Part shown: piece by piece, positions 1 to 7,650 of the stretch
How the letters are laid out: each line of letters opens with the position of its first letter
Numbering within the stretch: position 1 is the first letter of the stretch
NCBI GenBank assembly: GCA_017467225.1
Contig: JAFTSR010000116.1
Location: forward strand, 1-13,686
Source of the DNA: Clostridia bacterium
GTDB taxonomy: Bacteria > Bacillota_A > Clostridia > Oscillospirales > CAG-272
DNA: 13,686 bases
Reading direction: 5' to 3'
The notes under the pieces: generated by a model
Database searches by the model: none
What the model was told of the DNA's origin: nothing
What the model saw: only the letters and a program-made list of their open reading frames with translations
Position numbers and translations under genes: made by a program

Positions 1-19
1 AAATTTCTATATAACGAAA

Positions 20-46
20 CCGGCCCATTGCGATGCAATGGGCCGG
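20..46 (-). terminator. Hairpin terminator downstream of the beta-helix gene
   Basis: Twelve bases (20-31) pair perfectly with 35-46 around a three-base loop, giving a very stable G+C-rich stem. It lies about 35 bases beyond the stop codon of the minus-strand gene that ends at 81. In the minus direction the stem is followed by TTTCGTTATATAG, a poor U-tract. In the plus direction it is followed by CGATTTTTG. It could therefore stop transcription from either side, and may serve a convergent gene beyond the window edge. The stem is seen directly; the terminator role is inferred. Confidence 0.7.
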
Positions 47-80
47 CGATTTTTGTGTGGTTGTGTGCTGCAGAAGGAGA

Positions 81-3000
81 TTACTTTTGGTAGATCTCCA
101 GGTCCGCGCCGGTGATATCTGCGCCGACTTCCTCGAAGGAGGGATCGATGCGCAGGCCGCTATTCAGGATATTACCTGCGATATGCAGCGAGATGGCAAA
201 GTCGCCTGCCTTGAAGTCGGTGGTACGGGTATCATTGATCAAACCGATGACGGTTGCCGAGCCGGCATTGAGGTTCATCAGCGGTGCGCCTGCTGCGGTG
301 ATCAGACTGCCCGTGATATTGATATGGCCGTCGCCGTTGAGGTTAAAGGCATTTCTGGAGGTGCCCCAGCCGGCGGTGTTGATCATATTGAGCGTACCGG
401 AGAAGTCCTCGGCAGTATAGACGTAGTTGAAATGCTTTGCCGTGCCTGCCGTGAACAGATTGACAAGCTCGGTATTGACCAGCGTGACAGAGCAGTCGCC
501 GGAGAAGTACGCGGAGATATCGCCGCTATCGACGCCGTGGCTGAGAACGTATGCATCCTCGGCACCGTCAAGGACGACAAGGCCCTGATATGCGCCGTAG
601 GTGAAGTTGTGATACAGGATCTGGTTCTTACTCTCACCGATGACGTAAGGTGTACCGTGCGTCATCAGCTCGACGTACGGACCCGTCCACCAGTTGGCAT
701 CCGAGTGGACGCAGAAGCAGTTGGGCGTCAGGTGGCAGTCGCGGACGATACCGTTTTCGCTACCGGCACCGATGACGATACCCTGGTTGAGGAAGCAACC
801 GTGGAGATACTCGATGTAGTGGTTATCGCAGCGGTAGGAAGCGAAGTCCACGCCGTTCCAGGAGGTGGGCAGCGTGACGTCCATCAGATAGACGTTAGCG
901 CCGCGACCGCGGACAGTGAAGGAGTATTCCTGCAGGTCGTTGGTGTTCTGCTTGTTATAGACGACGGAGATACCGACCAGTCCCGCGCCCTCGTACAGAT
1001 CGAACAGCGCCTCGCCGTTGGGATCATTATGACCGAAGGCGGTGTTGATTTGGGTAGGACCTGCGAAGCTATGCGACCAGATGGCAGCACCGCGGATCTC
1101 GATACCTGCCCAGACGTCGATGTGATCGCTCAGCGTGTAGGTGCCGGCAGGCAGGTAGACCATACCGCCGGTTTCCTTGAGGTCATCGATTGCCTTTTGC
1201 AGGGTAGCGGTGATGTCGCCGCCGTTCTTGGGTGCGTTGTAGGGTGCCTCGGTGAGATTGATGAACTTATCGGACTTGGGCTTGATGACAACGGTCTTGC
1301 CGTAATCAACATCGGGCAAGGGAAGTGCCTGATCGTCCGTGACGACGTCGTAGCTGCGTCCATCGCCACCGGTGAGCGTTGTGTTGATGAAGGAAGCCTT
1401 GGCGCCGGTCATGTTGGCGTAGGCTGTGCCCTTGGAGGTGACGGTACAACCGGTCAGAGAAATTTTTGATTTGCCGTAGTTGAGGATGGCGTTTGCGCCC
1501 TCGCTTTCAATGGTCGCGTCGACAAAGACCATATCACCGCTGCAGTTGGGACCGAAGTACAGCGCCGTGGCACCGTCGTTACCGACAGCGCGCAAATGGC
1601 ACTTGGACGCGATGGTCCAGGACAGCTCCTCGGCGTAGTAGGGGTAGTAGCAATCCAGAAGGTGGATATTGTACATATGTCCATTGGGGGTACCGGTGGA
1701 GGAGCGGCTGGTGTAGATGCCCTTATGGTAGCCGTCGACAAAGATATCGGCGATATAGGTCCAGTCGATGCGCTGCAGCCAGATTGCGGTGGAATTGCGA
1801 AGCATCCAGGTGCGCAGCAGCGCCTCGTTCGGTGTGCCGGGCAAACCGCTGTCCAGCCAGTAGTCGGGAGAGAAGTGGAAATTCTCCAGCTTACCGATAT
1901 CGTAGCTGGGGTCATTGTGATAACCGATGGACAGGCAGGTGCCGTAAATATCACGGGTGTACTGCAGCGAGTTGGAGGCCTGACCGCCGCCCAGCGTACC
2001 GTAGTTGACACCGACATAGGCGTTGACGAAGGTGACGTTACGAACGGTGGTACCCTCACTACCGCGCTGTGTCAGCGTAGAGGGGTAGGGGATGAAGTTA
2101 CCGTTGACGATGGTCTGCTCGGGGTACCAGAACGCGATGCTTTGCACCGAGCTTTGGTGATTTAGCACGACGGCTGCCTGATCGGGATTGGTCTCGCCCT
2201 TGCCGTGATAAATAGCAAGCACGGTACCGTTGGCGGTTCCAGGCTCCAGCTCACCGACCAGAGCAACGCTGGTGGGAAGAACCAGGGGCTTGGTCAGGCA
2301 GTAGATTCCTGCGGGGACAAAGACAGTACCGCCGCCCTTCTTGCCGACGGCGTCGATGGCAGACTGGAAGGCCTCGGTGTCGTTGGCGTAACCGTCACCG
2401 ATGGCACCGTAGCTGCGGACGTTCTCCTCGGCGACGATGTAGAAGGACTGCTCGTAGTCGGTTTTGATCAGACCGGTCTGGATGGCAGAGTTGGCATCCG
2501 ACGAGCCCTCGGTTGCGTAGATGGCGTGGATACGGATCAACTCAGGACCTTCGCAGGTGATGAAGAAGTCGTGGCCGTCCTTGGAGCCGTCAAAGGCGGG
2601 ATTGACCAGGTCGACGTGGTATTCCGTCCAGGCGTTGCGCGTTCTGTTGGCGGCAGAGGTTGCCGTCTGTGCGTTGCCATCAGCGTCCATATACTCGACG
2701 GTAAAGACGGTGTCCATGTTGACGTAGGTGATAAAGTTGAGGCGCAGCGTTTTGTCCTTGAACTGCTCTGCGGTAGCGTCATCCAGGGACAAGCGGAACT
2801 TGTTGGTGTCCTGCTTGCGGAAGTGGACGAACAGCCAGCACTCCTTCTCGGCGATGGTCATTTTCTGAATTTCATCGGGGGAGAGCGCCTGCATGGTAAT
2901 GCCGTTCTCTACAGGCGTTTCGGTCATCAGAATGTGAGGCAGCGCGGAATAGTCCGTTACGGCTTTGGTGCCGGAGTAGGTGACCTTATAGGCCTCCTTG

Positions 3001-4058
3001 GTGTTGAAATCGGGATTGACCTTGAGCAGAGCCTCAACATCAACGCTGTCTGCGCTGATCTCGGGGTGTCCCGTTTGATCGGGCAGGGAAGCCTTAATGT
3101 CATCGGGGGTCTGCGGCGTATCGGGCTGCTCACCGGGCAGGTCGGTGGGATCGTCACCCTCCTGTTCACCGGGAACCTCGCCGCCTGCGGAAACCAGACC
3201 GATGATACCACCGATCAGGGCGAGAGCCGTGACGGCGGAGAGAATGATAATGACGGTGCGGTTAGCCTTCTTCATGGCTACCAGCGCCAGCAGCGTCAGA
3301 AGCACCACGCCGGCAATGACCAGGAGTACGATGCCTAAAAGAGGCGCAGGAGTTTGCGCTGCGTCAGAGTCGTCGGGCTGTACCTCGCCCTCGGGCTGCT
3401 TTTCTTCGTCGGGCGTGCCGACGGGATTGTCCTCAGAGGTGGGAATAAGGGGCACAGCGGTATCCTTGGTGGCACTGCCGATGATATAGTCCTCAGGAAC
3501 CTCAAATCCGCCGACGTCGTCGGGATCGCGGTAGGTGAACTGAATGTTGTCGATCTTGATGGTGTAAGGTTCGTCGTTGTTGTGGCTGAGCGCGTAGAAG
3601 CGCATATAGTTGACGCGAGAGAAGTCACAGCCGCCACCGATGAGCAGGGCAATGTGGTTCCAGCCATCCTCAACCTCAAGATCGGTTAAATTCCAAGCGG
3701 TTTCTTCCTTATCGCAGGTGCCGCCGGAGGTGATCTCCAGCGAGTTGCCGCCCGAGATGGAATAGAACATGTCTGCGCTTGAAACGTAGAAATCAAATTC
3801 CAGGTAGTTGGCACCGGTTGCGTTGACCGGTGTGCTCCAAGTGCGGAAGACGACAAAAGAGCCGCCCTTGCCGACCGTCCAGGTCGTGGAAGCCTTACCC
3901 TGGGTATATTCCTTAAAATCTTTTCCGCCGGCGCCGTGCCACGTCGAGGTGTCACAGTCGTCCAGCATGATCGGCTCGTCCAGCTCGGCATAGGCGGGAA
4001 CGACCAGCGTTACCAGCATACTGAGAAGGAGAAGCGTGCATAGCAGCAGCTTTTTCAT
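81..4058 (-). CDS. Membrane-anchored two-module beta-helix (pectate-lyase-3 type) protein
   Basis: 1325-residue surface protein, probably acting on or binding polysaccharide; substrate and catalytic residues cannot be assigned. Residues 1-24 form a signal peptide (cut after AYA). Residues 25-180 look like a beta-sandwich carbohydrate-binding module. An acidic, Pro-rich linker (about 205-236) leads to two transmembrane helices (238-261 and 268-291) joined by a short basic loop (MKKANR), so both large parts lie outside the cell. A second jelly-roll-like region spans about 340-515. The first beta-helix module starts near 549 with the classic pattern GAIGDG..NDTEAFQ..I and GGGTVFVPAGIY. A second starts near 932 with VYLPAGTY but lacks the GDG and DDT residues. 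The ATG at 4058 is chosen because GAGGA (4067-4071) lies 8 bases upstream; the GTG at 4071-4073 has no ribosome binding site. It has its own promoter and probably forms a single-gene transcript. Family assignment is good, function uncertain. Confidence 0.9.
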   Translation of the reverse strand: MKKLLLCTLLLLSMLVTLVVPAYAELDEPIMLDDCDTSTWHGAGGKDFKEYTQGKASTTWTVGKGGSFVVFRTWSTPVNATGANYLEFDFYVSSADMFYSISGGNSLEITSGGTCDKEETAWNLTDLEVEDGWNHIALLIGGGCDFSRVNYMRFYALSHNNDEPYTIKIDNIQFTYRDPDDVGGFEVPEDYIIGSATKDTAVPLIPTSEDNPVGTPDEEKQPEGEVQPDDSDAAQTPAPLLGIVLLVIAGVVLLTLLALVAMKKANRTVIIILSAVTALALIGGIIGLVSAGGEVPGEQEGDDPTDLPGEQPDTPQTPDDIKASLPDQTGHPEISADSVDVEALLKVNPDFNTKEAYKVTYSGTKAVTDYSALPHILMTETPVENGITMQALSPDEIQKMTIAEKECWLFVHFRKQDTNKFRLSLDDATAEQFKDKTLRLNFITYVNMDTVFTVEYMDADGNAQTATSAANRTRNAWTEYHVDLVNPAFDGSKDGHDFFITCEGPELIRIHAIYATEGSSDANSAIQTGLIKTDYEQSFYIVAEENVRSYGAIGDGYANDTEAFQSAIDAVGKKGGGTVFVPAGIYCLTKPLVLPTSVALVGELEPGTANGTVLAIYHGKGETNPDQAAVVLNHQSSVQSIAFWYPEQTIVNGNFIPYPSTLTQRGSEGTTVRNVTFVNAYVGVNYGTLGGGQASNSLQYTRDIYGTCLSIGYHNDPSYDIGKLENFHFSPDYWLDSGLPGTPNEALLRTWMLRNSTAIWLQRIDWTYIADIFVDGYHKGIYTSRSSTGTPNGHMYNIHLLDCYYPYYAEELSWTIASKCHLRAVGNDGATALYFGPNCSGDMVFVDATIESEGANAILNYGKSKISLTGCTVTSKGTAYANMTGAKASFINTTLTGGDGRSYDVVTDDQALPLPDVDYGKTVVIKPKSDKFINLTEAPYNAPKNGGDITATLQKAIDDLKETGGMVYLPAGTYTLSDHIDVWAGIEIRGAAIWSHSFAGPTQINTAFGHNDPNGEALFDLYEGAGLVGISVVYNKQNTNDLQEYSFTVRGRGANVYLMDVTLPTSWNGVDFASYRCDNHYIEYLHGCFLNQGIVIGAGSENGIVRDCHLTPNCFCVHSDANWWTGPYVELMTHGTPYVIGESKNQILYHNFTYGAYQGLVVLDGAEDAYVLSHGVDSGDISAYFSGDCSVTLVNTELVNLFTAGTAKHFNYVYTAEDFSGTLNMINTAGWGTSRNAFNLNGDGHINITGSLITAAGAPLMNLNAGSATVIGLINDTRTTDFKAGDFAISLHIAGNILNSGLRIDPSFEEVGADITGADLEIYQK

Positions 4059-4082
4059 GGTATGTATCCTCACTTTCTTCGG

Positions 4083-4110
4083 TCATCTGTCCACATGCGG
4101 CGACAGATGA
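4083..4110 (-). promoter_or_regulatory. Hairpin in the 5' leader of the beta-helix gene
   Basis: TCATCTGTC at 4083-4091 pairs perfectly over 9 bp with 4102-4110 across a ten-base loop. It would form within a few bases of the predicted transcript start (about 4115) and ends about 12 bases before the GAGGA ribosome binding site. No U-run follows, so it is not a classic terminator. It may protect the mRNA 5' end or, as DNA, be an operator for a dimeric protein. The pairing is seen; the role is inferred. Confidence 0.45.
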
Positions 4111-4121
4111 TATACAGGTAT

Positions 4122-4150
4122 ATTGTACCATACTATCAATACAAAGTCAA
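4122..4150 (-). promoter_or_regulatory. Sigma-A promoter of the beta-helix gene
   Basis: Reading the minus strand, TTGACT (4150-4145) and TACAAT (4127-4122) are separated by 17 bases, and the -10 box is preceded by TGG (extended -10). The predicted start is near 4115, leaving a leader of roughly 57 bases before the ATG at 4058. Confidence 0.8.
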
Positions 4151-4177
4151 TCCGAATTCGTGACTTTTTTGTAAATA

Positions 4178-4218
4178 TGCAAGAAAAGCAGGTTGCTCGC
4201 TACCTGGCAAACAACCTG
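4178..4218 (-). terminator. Terminator of the M28 peptidase gene
   Basis: In the minus-strand transcript CAGGTTG (4218-4212) pairs with CAACCTG (4195-4189). The stem can extend inward by five more pairs, two or three of them G-U wobbles, leaving a six-base loop. It is followed by CTTTTCTTG and begins 15 bases after the stop codon of the peptidase gene. The wobble pairs work only in the minus direction, which favours this orientation, although a T-run (4221-4226) also lies on the plus-strand side. Confidence 0.75.
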
Positions 4219-4233
4219 TCTTTTTTGTGTGAT

Positions 4234-5460
4234 TTATGCTTTTTTTCTCTTGCGCAAAAGGTATTCGTCCAGCTTTTCCTTGACGTTGTCGGGAATTTCG
4301 CGGCTGACGGGACAGTAGGCGGCGCAGGCCATGCGGTCGGCGAAAGCGGTGATAAAGGCCATGTCGCGCTGCATCTGCTCGGTGCTCATGACGGCGGCGG
4401 TGTCGTAGCGATTATGGATGGGAGCGATATCGCGACCGGCGATGCGCGCAAACGAAATGGCGGGCACGCCCTTATCGGCAAAGGGGGTGGAGTCGCTGGA
4501 GTAAACGTCCTGGTAGGGCTTGATCGAAAAGCCGCGCTCCATGCCGAGATAGGAAACGTAATTGACCAGTGCGTTCTCGGCGGTGACGCAGGCGATGAAG
4601 TGACCCATGGTCGAGCCGATCATGTCCAGGTTGATGTTGAGGACGACGTTTTTGAGCTCATCCTCATGTGCCTGGCAGTATGCCTTAGAGCCGAGCAAGC
4701 CGCGCTCCTCGCTGCCGCAGAAGACAAAGCGCAGGCTGTAGCGGTGCGGATGAGTGGAAAAATACTCTGCCATATGCAAAAGTCCGATGCAGCCGGACAT
4801 ATTATCATAGGCACCTTGGGACAGGGAGGGGGTGTCGTAGTGGGCGGTGAAGACGATCTGCTCCTCGACGCGACCGGGCAGATCGACGATGACGTTGTGC
4901 GACTTTCCCTTGTATTCGTCCTGCTCCAGCGTGATCTTAGCCATCTGTGCGCCGCGCTCGATCAGTGAGACGGCGTCCTTGACGTTGATATTGACACCCG
5001 GAATCTTCTCGCCGCAGGACACGAAGGAGCGCAGCTCGCGGCGGTCGATATCGCGGTCGGCGTAGTTGACGTTTCCGTCGTAGGAGATAAAGCCGACGGC
5101 GCCGTTGGCGAGCAGATCGCGGTATTTCCAATAGCCCAGATATCCGTCGAACAGCACGATGTTGCCGCGGCAGCATTCCAAGGAATAGCGGTCATCGTGA
5201 GTCAGATAGTATAGAGGTGCCTCGACCTCGCCCGAGCCTGCGCACAGGTAGCCACGGCAGGGAATATCCACGCCGTCCACGGTCAACGTAGCCTCTTGCA
5301 TATCGGCCATATCGACCTCGAAGGCCTCAAGGCGGGAGTCAAGTCCCAGCTCGGAACAGATTTTTTGAATATATTGTGCAGTTTGCAGCTCCTTTTCGCT
5401 TCCGCCCATGCGAACGTAGGCGGTTTCGGCAAAAATGTGTTCGATCAATTCGGATTTCAT
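4234..5460 (-). CDS. M28-family zinc aminopeptidase with PA-like insert
   Basis: 408-residue metallopeptidase of the M28 family (aminopeptidase Y/S type), which removes N-terminal residues from peptides using two zinc ions. The expected residues are visible in order: His207 (AHYD), Asp219 (AYDN), the catalytic base Glu251 and zinc ligand Glu252 (GSEERG), Asp279 (LDMIGS) and His349 (IHNRYDT). Residues about 60-190 resemble a protease-associated insert (GAVGFISYDG, then IPGVNINVKDAVSLI), often involved in substrate or lid function. No signal peptide or membrane segment is present and the C terminus is lysine/arginine-rich, so a cytoplasmic location is likely. The start is supported by AAAGGA about 8 bases upstream. 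It has its own promoter directly after the preceding regulator gene and its own terminator, so it can be expressed independently of the regulator operon. Substrate unknown. Confidence 0.93.
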   Translation of the reverse strand: MKSELIEHIFAETAYVRMGGSEKELQTAQYIQKICSELGLDSRLEAFEVDMADMQEATLTVDGVDIPCRGYLCAGSGEVEAPLYYLTHDDRYSLECCRGNIVLFDGYLGYWKYRDLLANGAVGFISYDGNVNYADRDIDRRELRSFVSCGEKIPGVNINVKDAVSLIERGAQMAKITLEQDEYKGKSHNVIVDLPGRVEEQIVFTAHYDTPSLSQGAYDNMSGCIGLLHMAEYFSTHPHRYSLRFVFCGSEERGLLGSKAYCQAHEDELKNVVLNINLDMIGSTMGHFIACVTAENALVNYVSYLGMERGFSIKPYQDVYSSDSTPFADKGVPAISFARIAGRDIAPIHNRYDTAAVMSTEQMQRDMAFITAFADRMACAAYCPVSREIPDNVKEKLDEYLLRKRKKA

Positions 5461-5492
5461 GTGTGTGTCCTTTCTTTTGAGGGATTTTTACC

Positions 5493-5521
5493 ATTATAAC
5501 ATGATTTCCCGGCAAAGTCAA
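5493..5521 (-). promoter_or_regulatory. Sigma-A promoter of the M28 peptidase gene
   Basis: On the minus strand TTGACT (5521-5516) and TATAAT (5498-5493) are 17 bases apart, with TGT just before the -10 (extended -10). The -35 box starts only 10 bases beyond the stop codon of the upstream regulator gene, and no terminator separates them. Read-through from the regulator operon is therefore also possible. Confidence 0.85.
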
Positions 5522-5531
5522 GAGGACGCGA

Positions 5532-7238
5532 TCACAATTCCTTTTGCAAAACGTAGAGCTTACCGCGGTCGGCGGTCAGGTCGGCGTAAAGTGTAAAGCC
5601 TATGTCACGGTAGATACCAAGCATATCTTCGAAGGCTCCGATGCCGTCGTAAAAGCTGGCTTCCCAAAGATAGGCCTGCGCGTGCGTGAAGCCCCGAAAC
5701 TTTGCCGTTTTCATGGCGTGGGTCAGCAGCTTCTGCTCCAGGCCGCAGTGCTCGAAATTCTTGGGAATAAAAAGATCCATGATGGCAATCACACGGCTGC
5801 CCTCGGGGTCGGGGAACGCTTTCCAGCTGTCGGGAAGTCCCTTGTATTTCTCTTTAGCGCCCCAGTTGCAGTAGCCAAACAGCAGACTTTCGTCGCGCGT
5901 GGGATCGGAATGGAGGGGAAAGACGACGGAGCCCGTCATAATGCCGTGGGAGATCAGTCGTTCGATGTGGGCGCGGTTGATCTCGGTGCGGCAGGCCTCT
6001 GCGTTGCCGGGATAGCGCGGGTCGTTGGTAGCAAGCCGCTTGAAAAGTTCGGTACGCTCCTCCTCGGTCATATCCCATCCGTCGGAGTATTTGAAATAAT
6101 TTCCAAGGCACACGTGATCGTCGCAAAAGCGGAAATATTGCTTCCAATCGCTTTTGAGAAGGCATTGGCAGGCAAGCTCTTTTTCCACAAGCAGTTGTTT
6201 GGTGGCAGCAGGTGGCGCAAGGCTTGGCGTGTTGAGAACGGTGCACAGCAGATGATGGATAGCAGTTGGATGCACCGATTCGTACTCGACGGAAAGGTGG
6301 TCACGCAAGGGATGGCTATAGCCTTCCCCACGGCTCAGGCGGTCATCACAGGCGACGGCACTCTGGTAAGCCAGGCGCAATTTTTGCTCGTAGGCTTCCA
6401 TATCTCCGGCATCTGCGGCAAAGCCTGCCTCGGTCAGATACAGAGTGCTCACGGCGGGGGTGCACAACGGTTCTCCCACCATGGCGTCAAGCAGGCTGTG
6501 GGCTGCCGTGATGGCTTGTGGCGTGCCATATTCTAAAAGCGTCTGATACAGCTGGAAGGTTCGTTTATGCAGGCGCTGCTGCAGCAGCTGCACTCGCTCC
6601 TCTCCCTCCAGTACGTCTGAAATCAGGATGTGATCGGCAACATCCCGATCCTTGAGCTTTCTCACGTACTCTTTGGCAAGGTCGCGCTGGCCACGGTTTG
6701 CATAACACTGCGCCAAAAAGGTGATATAGGACTGCTCCTCCGGGTATTTCTCATGCAACTGCCAAAAATGGATAGCAGCGCGGTCAAGGTACATCCGGGC
6801 TTTTGTCTGGGTAGCGATAAAATATTCGCTGCAGGCGCGGCGGTAGAGAAAGGTTTCGTCGTTTGGAAATTCGCGCAGGGCATCTTCGCAGACCAGCAGC
6901 GTGATTTGCTCATTTAACCCGAAGGTGCGATGAAAGCGGCGCTCGAACTCCTGCCGACGGTCACCGCCAAGCAGCTGATCAACGCCCAGCTCCAAGGCTT
7001 GGGCTAAGGGCAGAAGCAGATTGATGTCGGGCGTGGTCTGCCCTGTTTCCCAGCGGGAGATGGCTTGCGGTGTGACGTACAAGGCGGCGGCCAGGGCGTC
7101 CTGTGTCAGGCCTTTTTGGGTTCGGTGCTCGCGGATGATCTCGCCGATCGACTTTTTGGCGATGTCCTTGGCTTGCTGCTCCTTTTCGAAATCGGTATGA
7201 TACGTGTTGTATTCTTTCATATTGCTCTCCTTTTTCAT
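5532..7238 (-). CDS. Xre-HTH / helical-repeat / GNAT-like regulator, copy 3 (promoter-distal)
   Basis: 568-residue putative transcription regulator, third and last of a tandem set. Residues 31-90 form an Xre/Cro-type helix-turn-helix (KGLTQDALAAALYVTPQAISRWETG). Residues about 95-440 are helical and TPR-like, with repeated motifs such as FLYRRACSEYFIA and SYITFLAQCYANRGQRDLAKEY split across helix pairs, suggesting a ligand or protein-binding solenoid. Residues 455-568 resemble a GNAT acyltransferase: GYCNWGAKEKYKG, a strand (VIAIMDLFIP), motif A (FEHCGLEQKLL) and a terminal YRDIGF strand-turn. The motif A arginine and last glycine are both replaced by glutamate (496 and 501), so catalysis is doubtful. 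The start is duplicated: ATG at 7238 and ATG at 7220 each have an identical AAGGAG site, and 7220 aligns with the paralogues. It is the most divergent copy in the GNAT part. No DNA target or ligand can be named. Confidence 0.9.
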   Translation of the reverse strand: MKKESNMKEYNTYHTDFEKEQQAKDIAKKSIGEIIREHRTQKGLTQDALAAALYVTPQAISRWETGQTTPDINLLLPLAQALELGVDQLLGGDRRQEFERRFHRTFGLNEQITLLVCEDALREFPNDETFLYRRACSEYFIATQTKARMYLDRAAIHFWQLHEKYPEEQSYITFLAQCYANRGQRDLAKEYVRKLKDRDVADHILISDVLEGEERVQLLQQRLHKRTFQLYQTLLEYGTPQAITAAHSLLDAMVGEPLCTPAVSTLYLTEAGFAADAGDMEAYEQKLRLAYQSAVACDDRLSRGEGYSHPLRDHLSVEYESVHPTAIHHLLCTVLNTPSLAPPAATKQLLVEKELACQCLLKSDWKQYFRFCDDHVCLGNYFKYSDGWDMTEEERTELFKRLATNDPRYPGNAEACRTEINRAHIERLISHGIMTGSVVFPLHSDPTRDESLLFGYCNWGAKEKYKGLPDSWKAFPDPEGSRVIAIMDLFIPKNFEHCGLEQKLLTHAMKTAKFRGFTHAQAYLWEASFYDGIGAFEDMLGIYRDIGFTLYADLTADRGKLYVLQKEL

Positions 7239-7650
7239 ATTGCTCTCCTTGGTTGGGTGCGTTGAACTGTTTTGGCGCGGGTGCTTGCGATGGTGTGGGG
7301 GATCACAATTCCTTTTGCATCAGATAGACTTTGCGATGCTCATCCGACCAATCAGCATGCACGGTAAAGCCCAGGGAGGTATAGAGCGCGAGCAGATGCT
7401 CAAAGGTATCGTTGCCCTCTTTATCCCAATAAAGGCGCTCCCAAAGGCAGGTCTGCACATGAGTGAAGCCCTGCGCCTTGGCTTCGGTCATGGCATGGTT
7501 GACCAGCTTTTCCTCCAGGCCGCAGTCACGGAAGGTAGGCGCAGACAAAAGCTCCATGATGGCAAAGACGCGGTTGCCCTCGGGCTCGGTCAGCGTCTTC
7601 CATTCGTCGGGCATGCCCTTGTATTTTTCCTTGGCGCCACAGTTGCAGTA
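7016..7650. repeat. Junction-spanning direct repeat, copy A
   Basis: This stretch runs from the HTH-coding end of regulator copy 3, through the 64-base spacer, into the GNAT-coding end of regulator copy 2. It aligns with 8811-9427 with one visible length change, the 18-bp start duplication at 7215-7250. By eye the GNAT part (7301-7645 against 9078-9422) differs at about a dozen positions, and even the non-coding spacer differs at only about five. It reflects tandem gene duplication followed by recent homogenisation. Confidence 0.85.
7215..7250 (-). repeat. Exact 18-bp tandem duplication of RBS and start codon
   Basis: The 18 bases at 7215-7232 are repeated exactly at 7233-7250. In the sense direction each copy reads AAGGAGAGCAATATGAAA, which is a Shine-Dalgarno site, six-base spacer, ATG and a lysine codon. 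As 18 bases are six codons, both ATGs are in the same frame and the longer product gains six residues (MKKESN). The corresponding junction near 9015 has a single copy, so the single form is probably ancestral. Confidence 0.95.

Noticed and set aside
33..1469. 478-codon open frame on the plus strand
   Set aside because: Antisense to the beta-helix domains of the gene at 81-4058, starts inside the terminator hairpin, and shows no domain or credible start site.
2205..3338. 377-codon open frame on the plus strand
   Set aside because: Antisense shadow of the same beta-helix gene, with no recognisable motifs.
81..4058. Phage tailspike gene (also often pectate-lyase-3 type)
   Set aside because: The protein has a signal peptide and transmembrane anchor, and no phage genes lie nearby.
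4059..4073. GTG start at 4071-4073 for the beta-helix gene
   Set aside because: No ribosome binding site precedes it, and it would place extra residues before a typical MKKLLL signal peptide. The ATG at 4058 has GAGGA at good spacing.
5544..6536. 330-codon open frame on the plus strand
   Set aside because: Antisense to regulator copy 3, with no domain signal.
7065..7265. Similar short plus-strand frames recurring at 7065-7265, 8860-9144 and 10343-10822
   Set aside because: They look like a conserved small protein family but lie antisense to the near-identical HTH-coding DNA, so their similarity follows from the repeated sense sequence.
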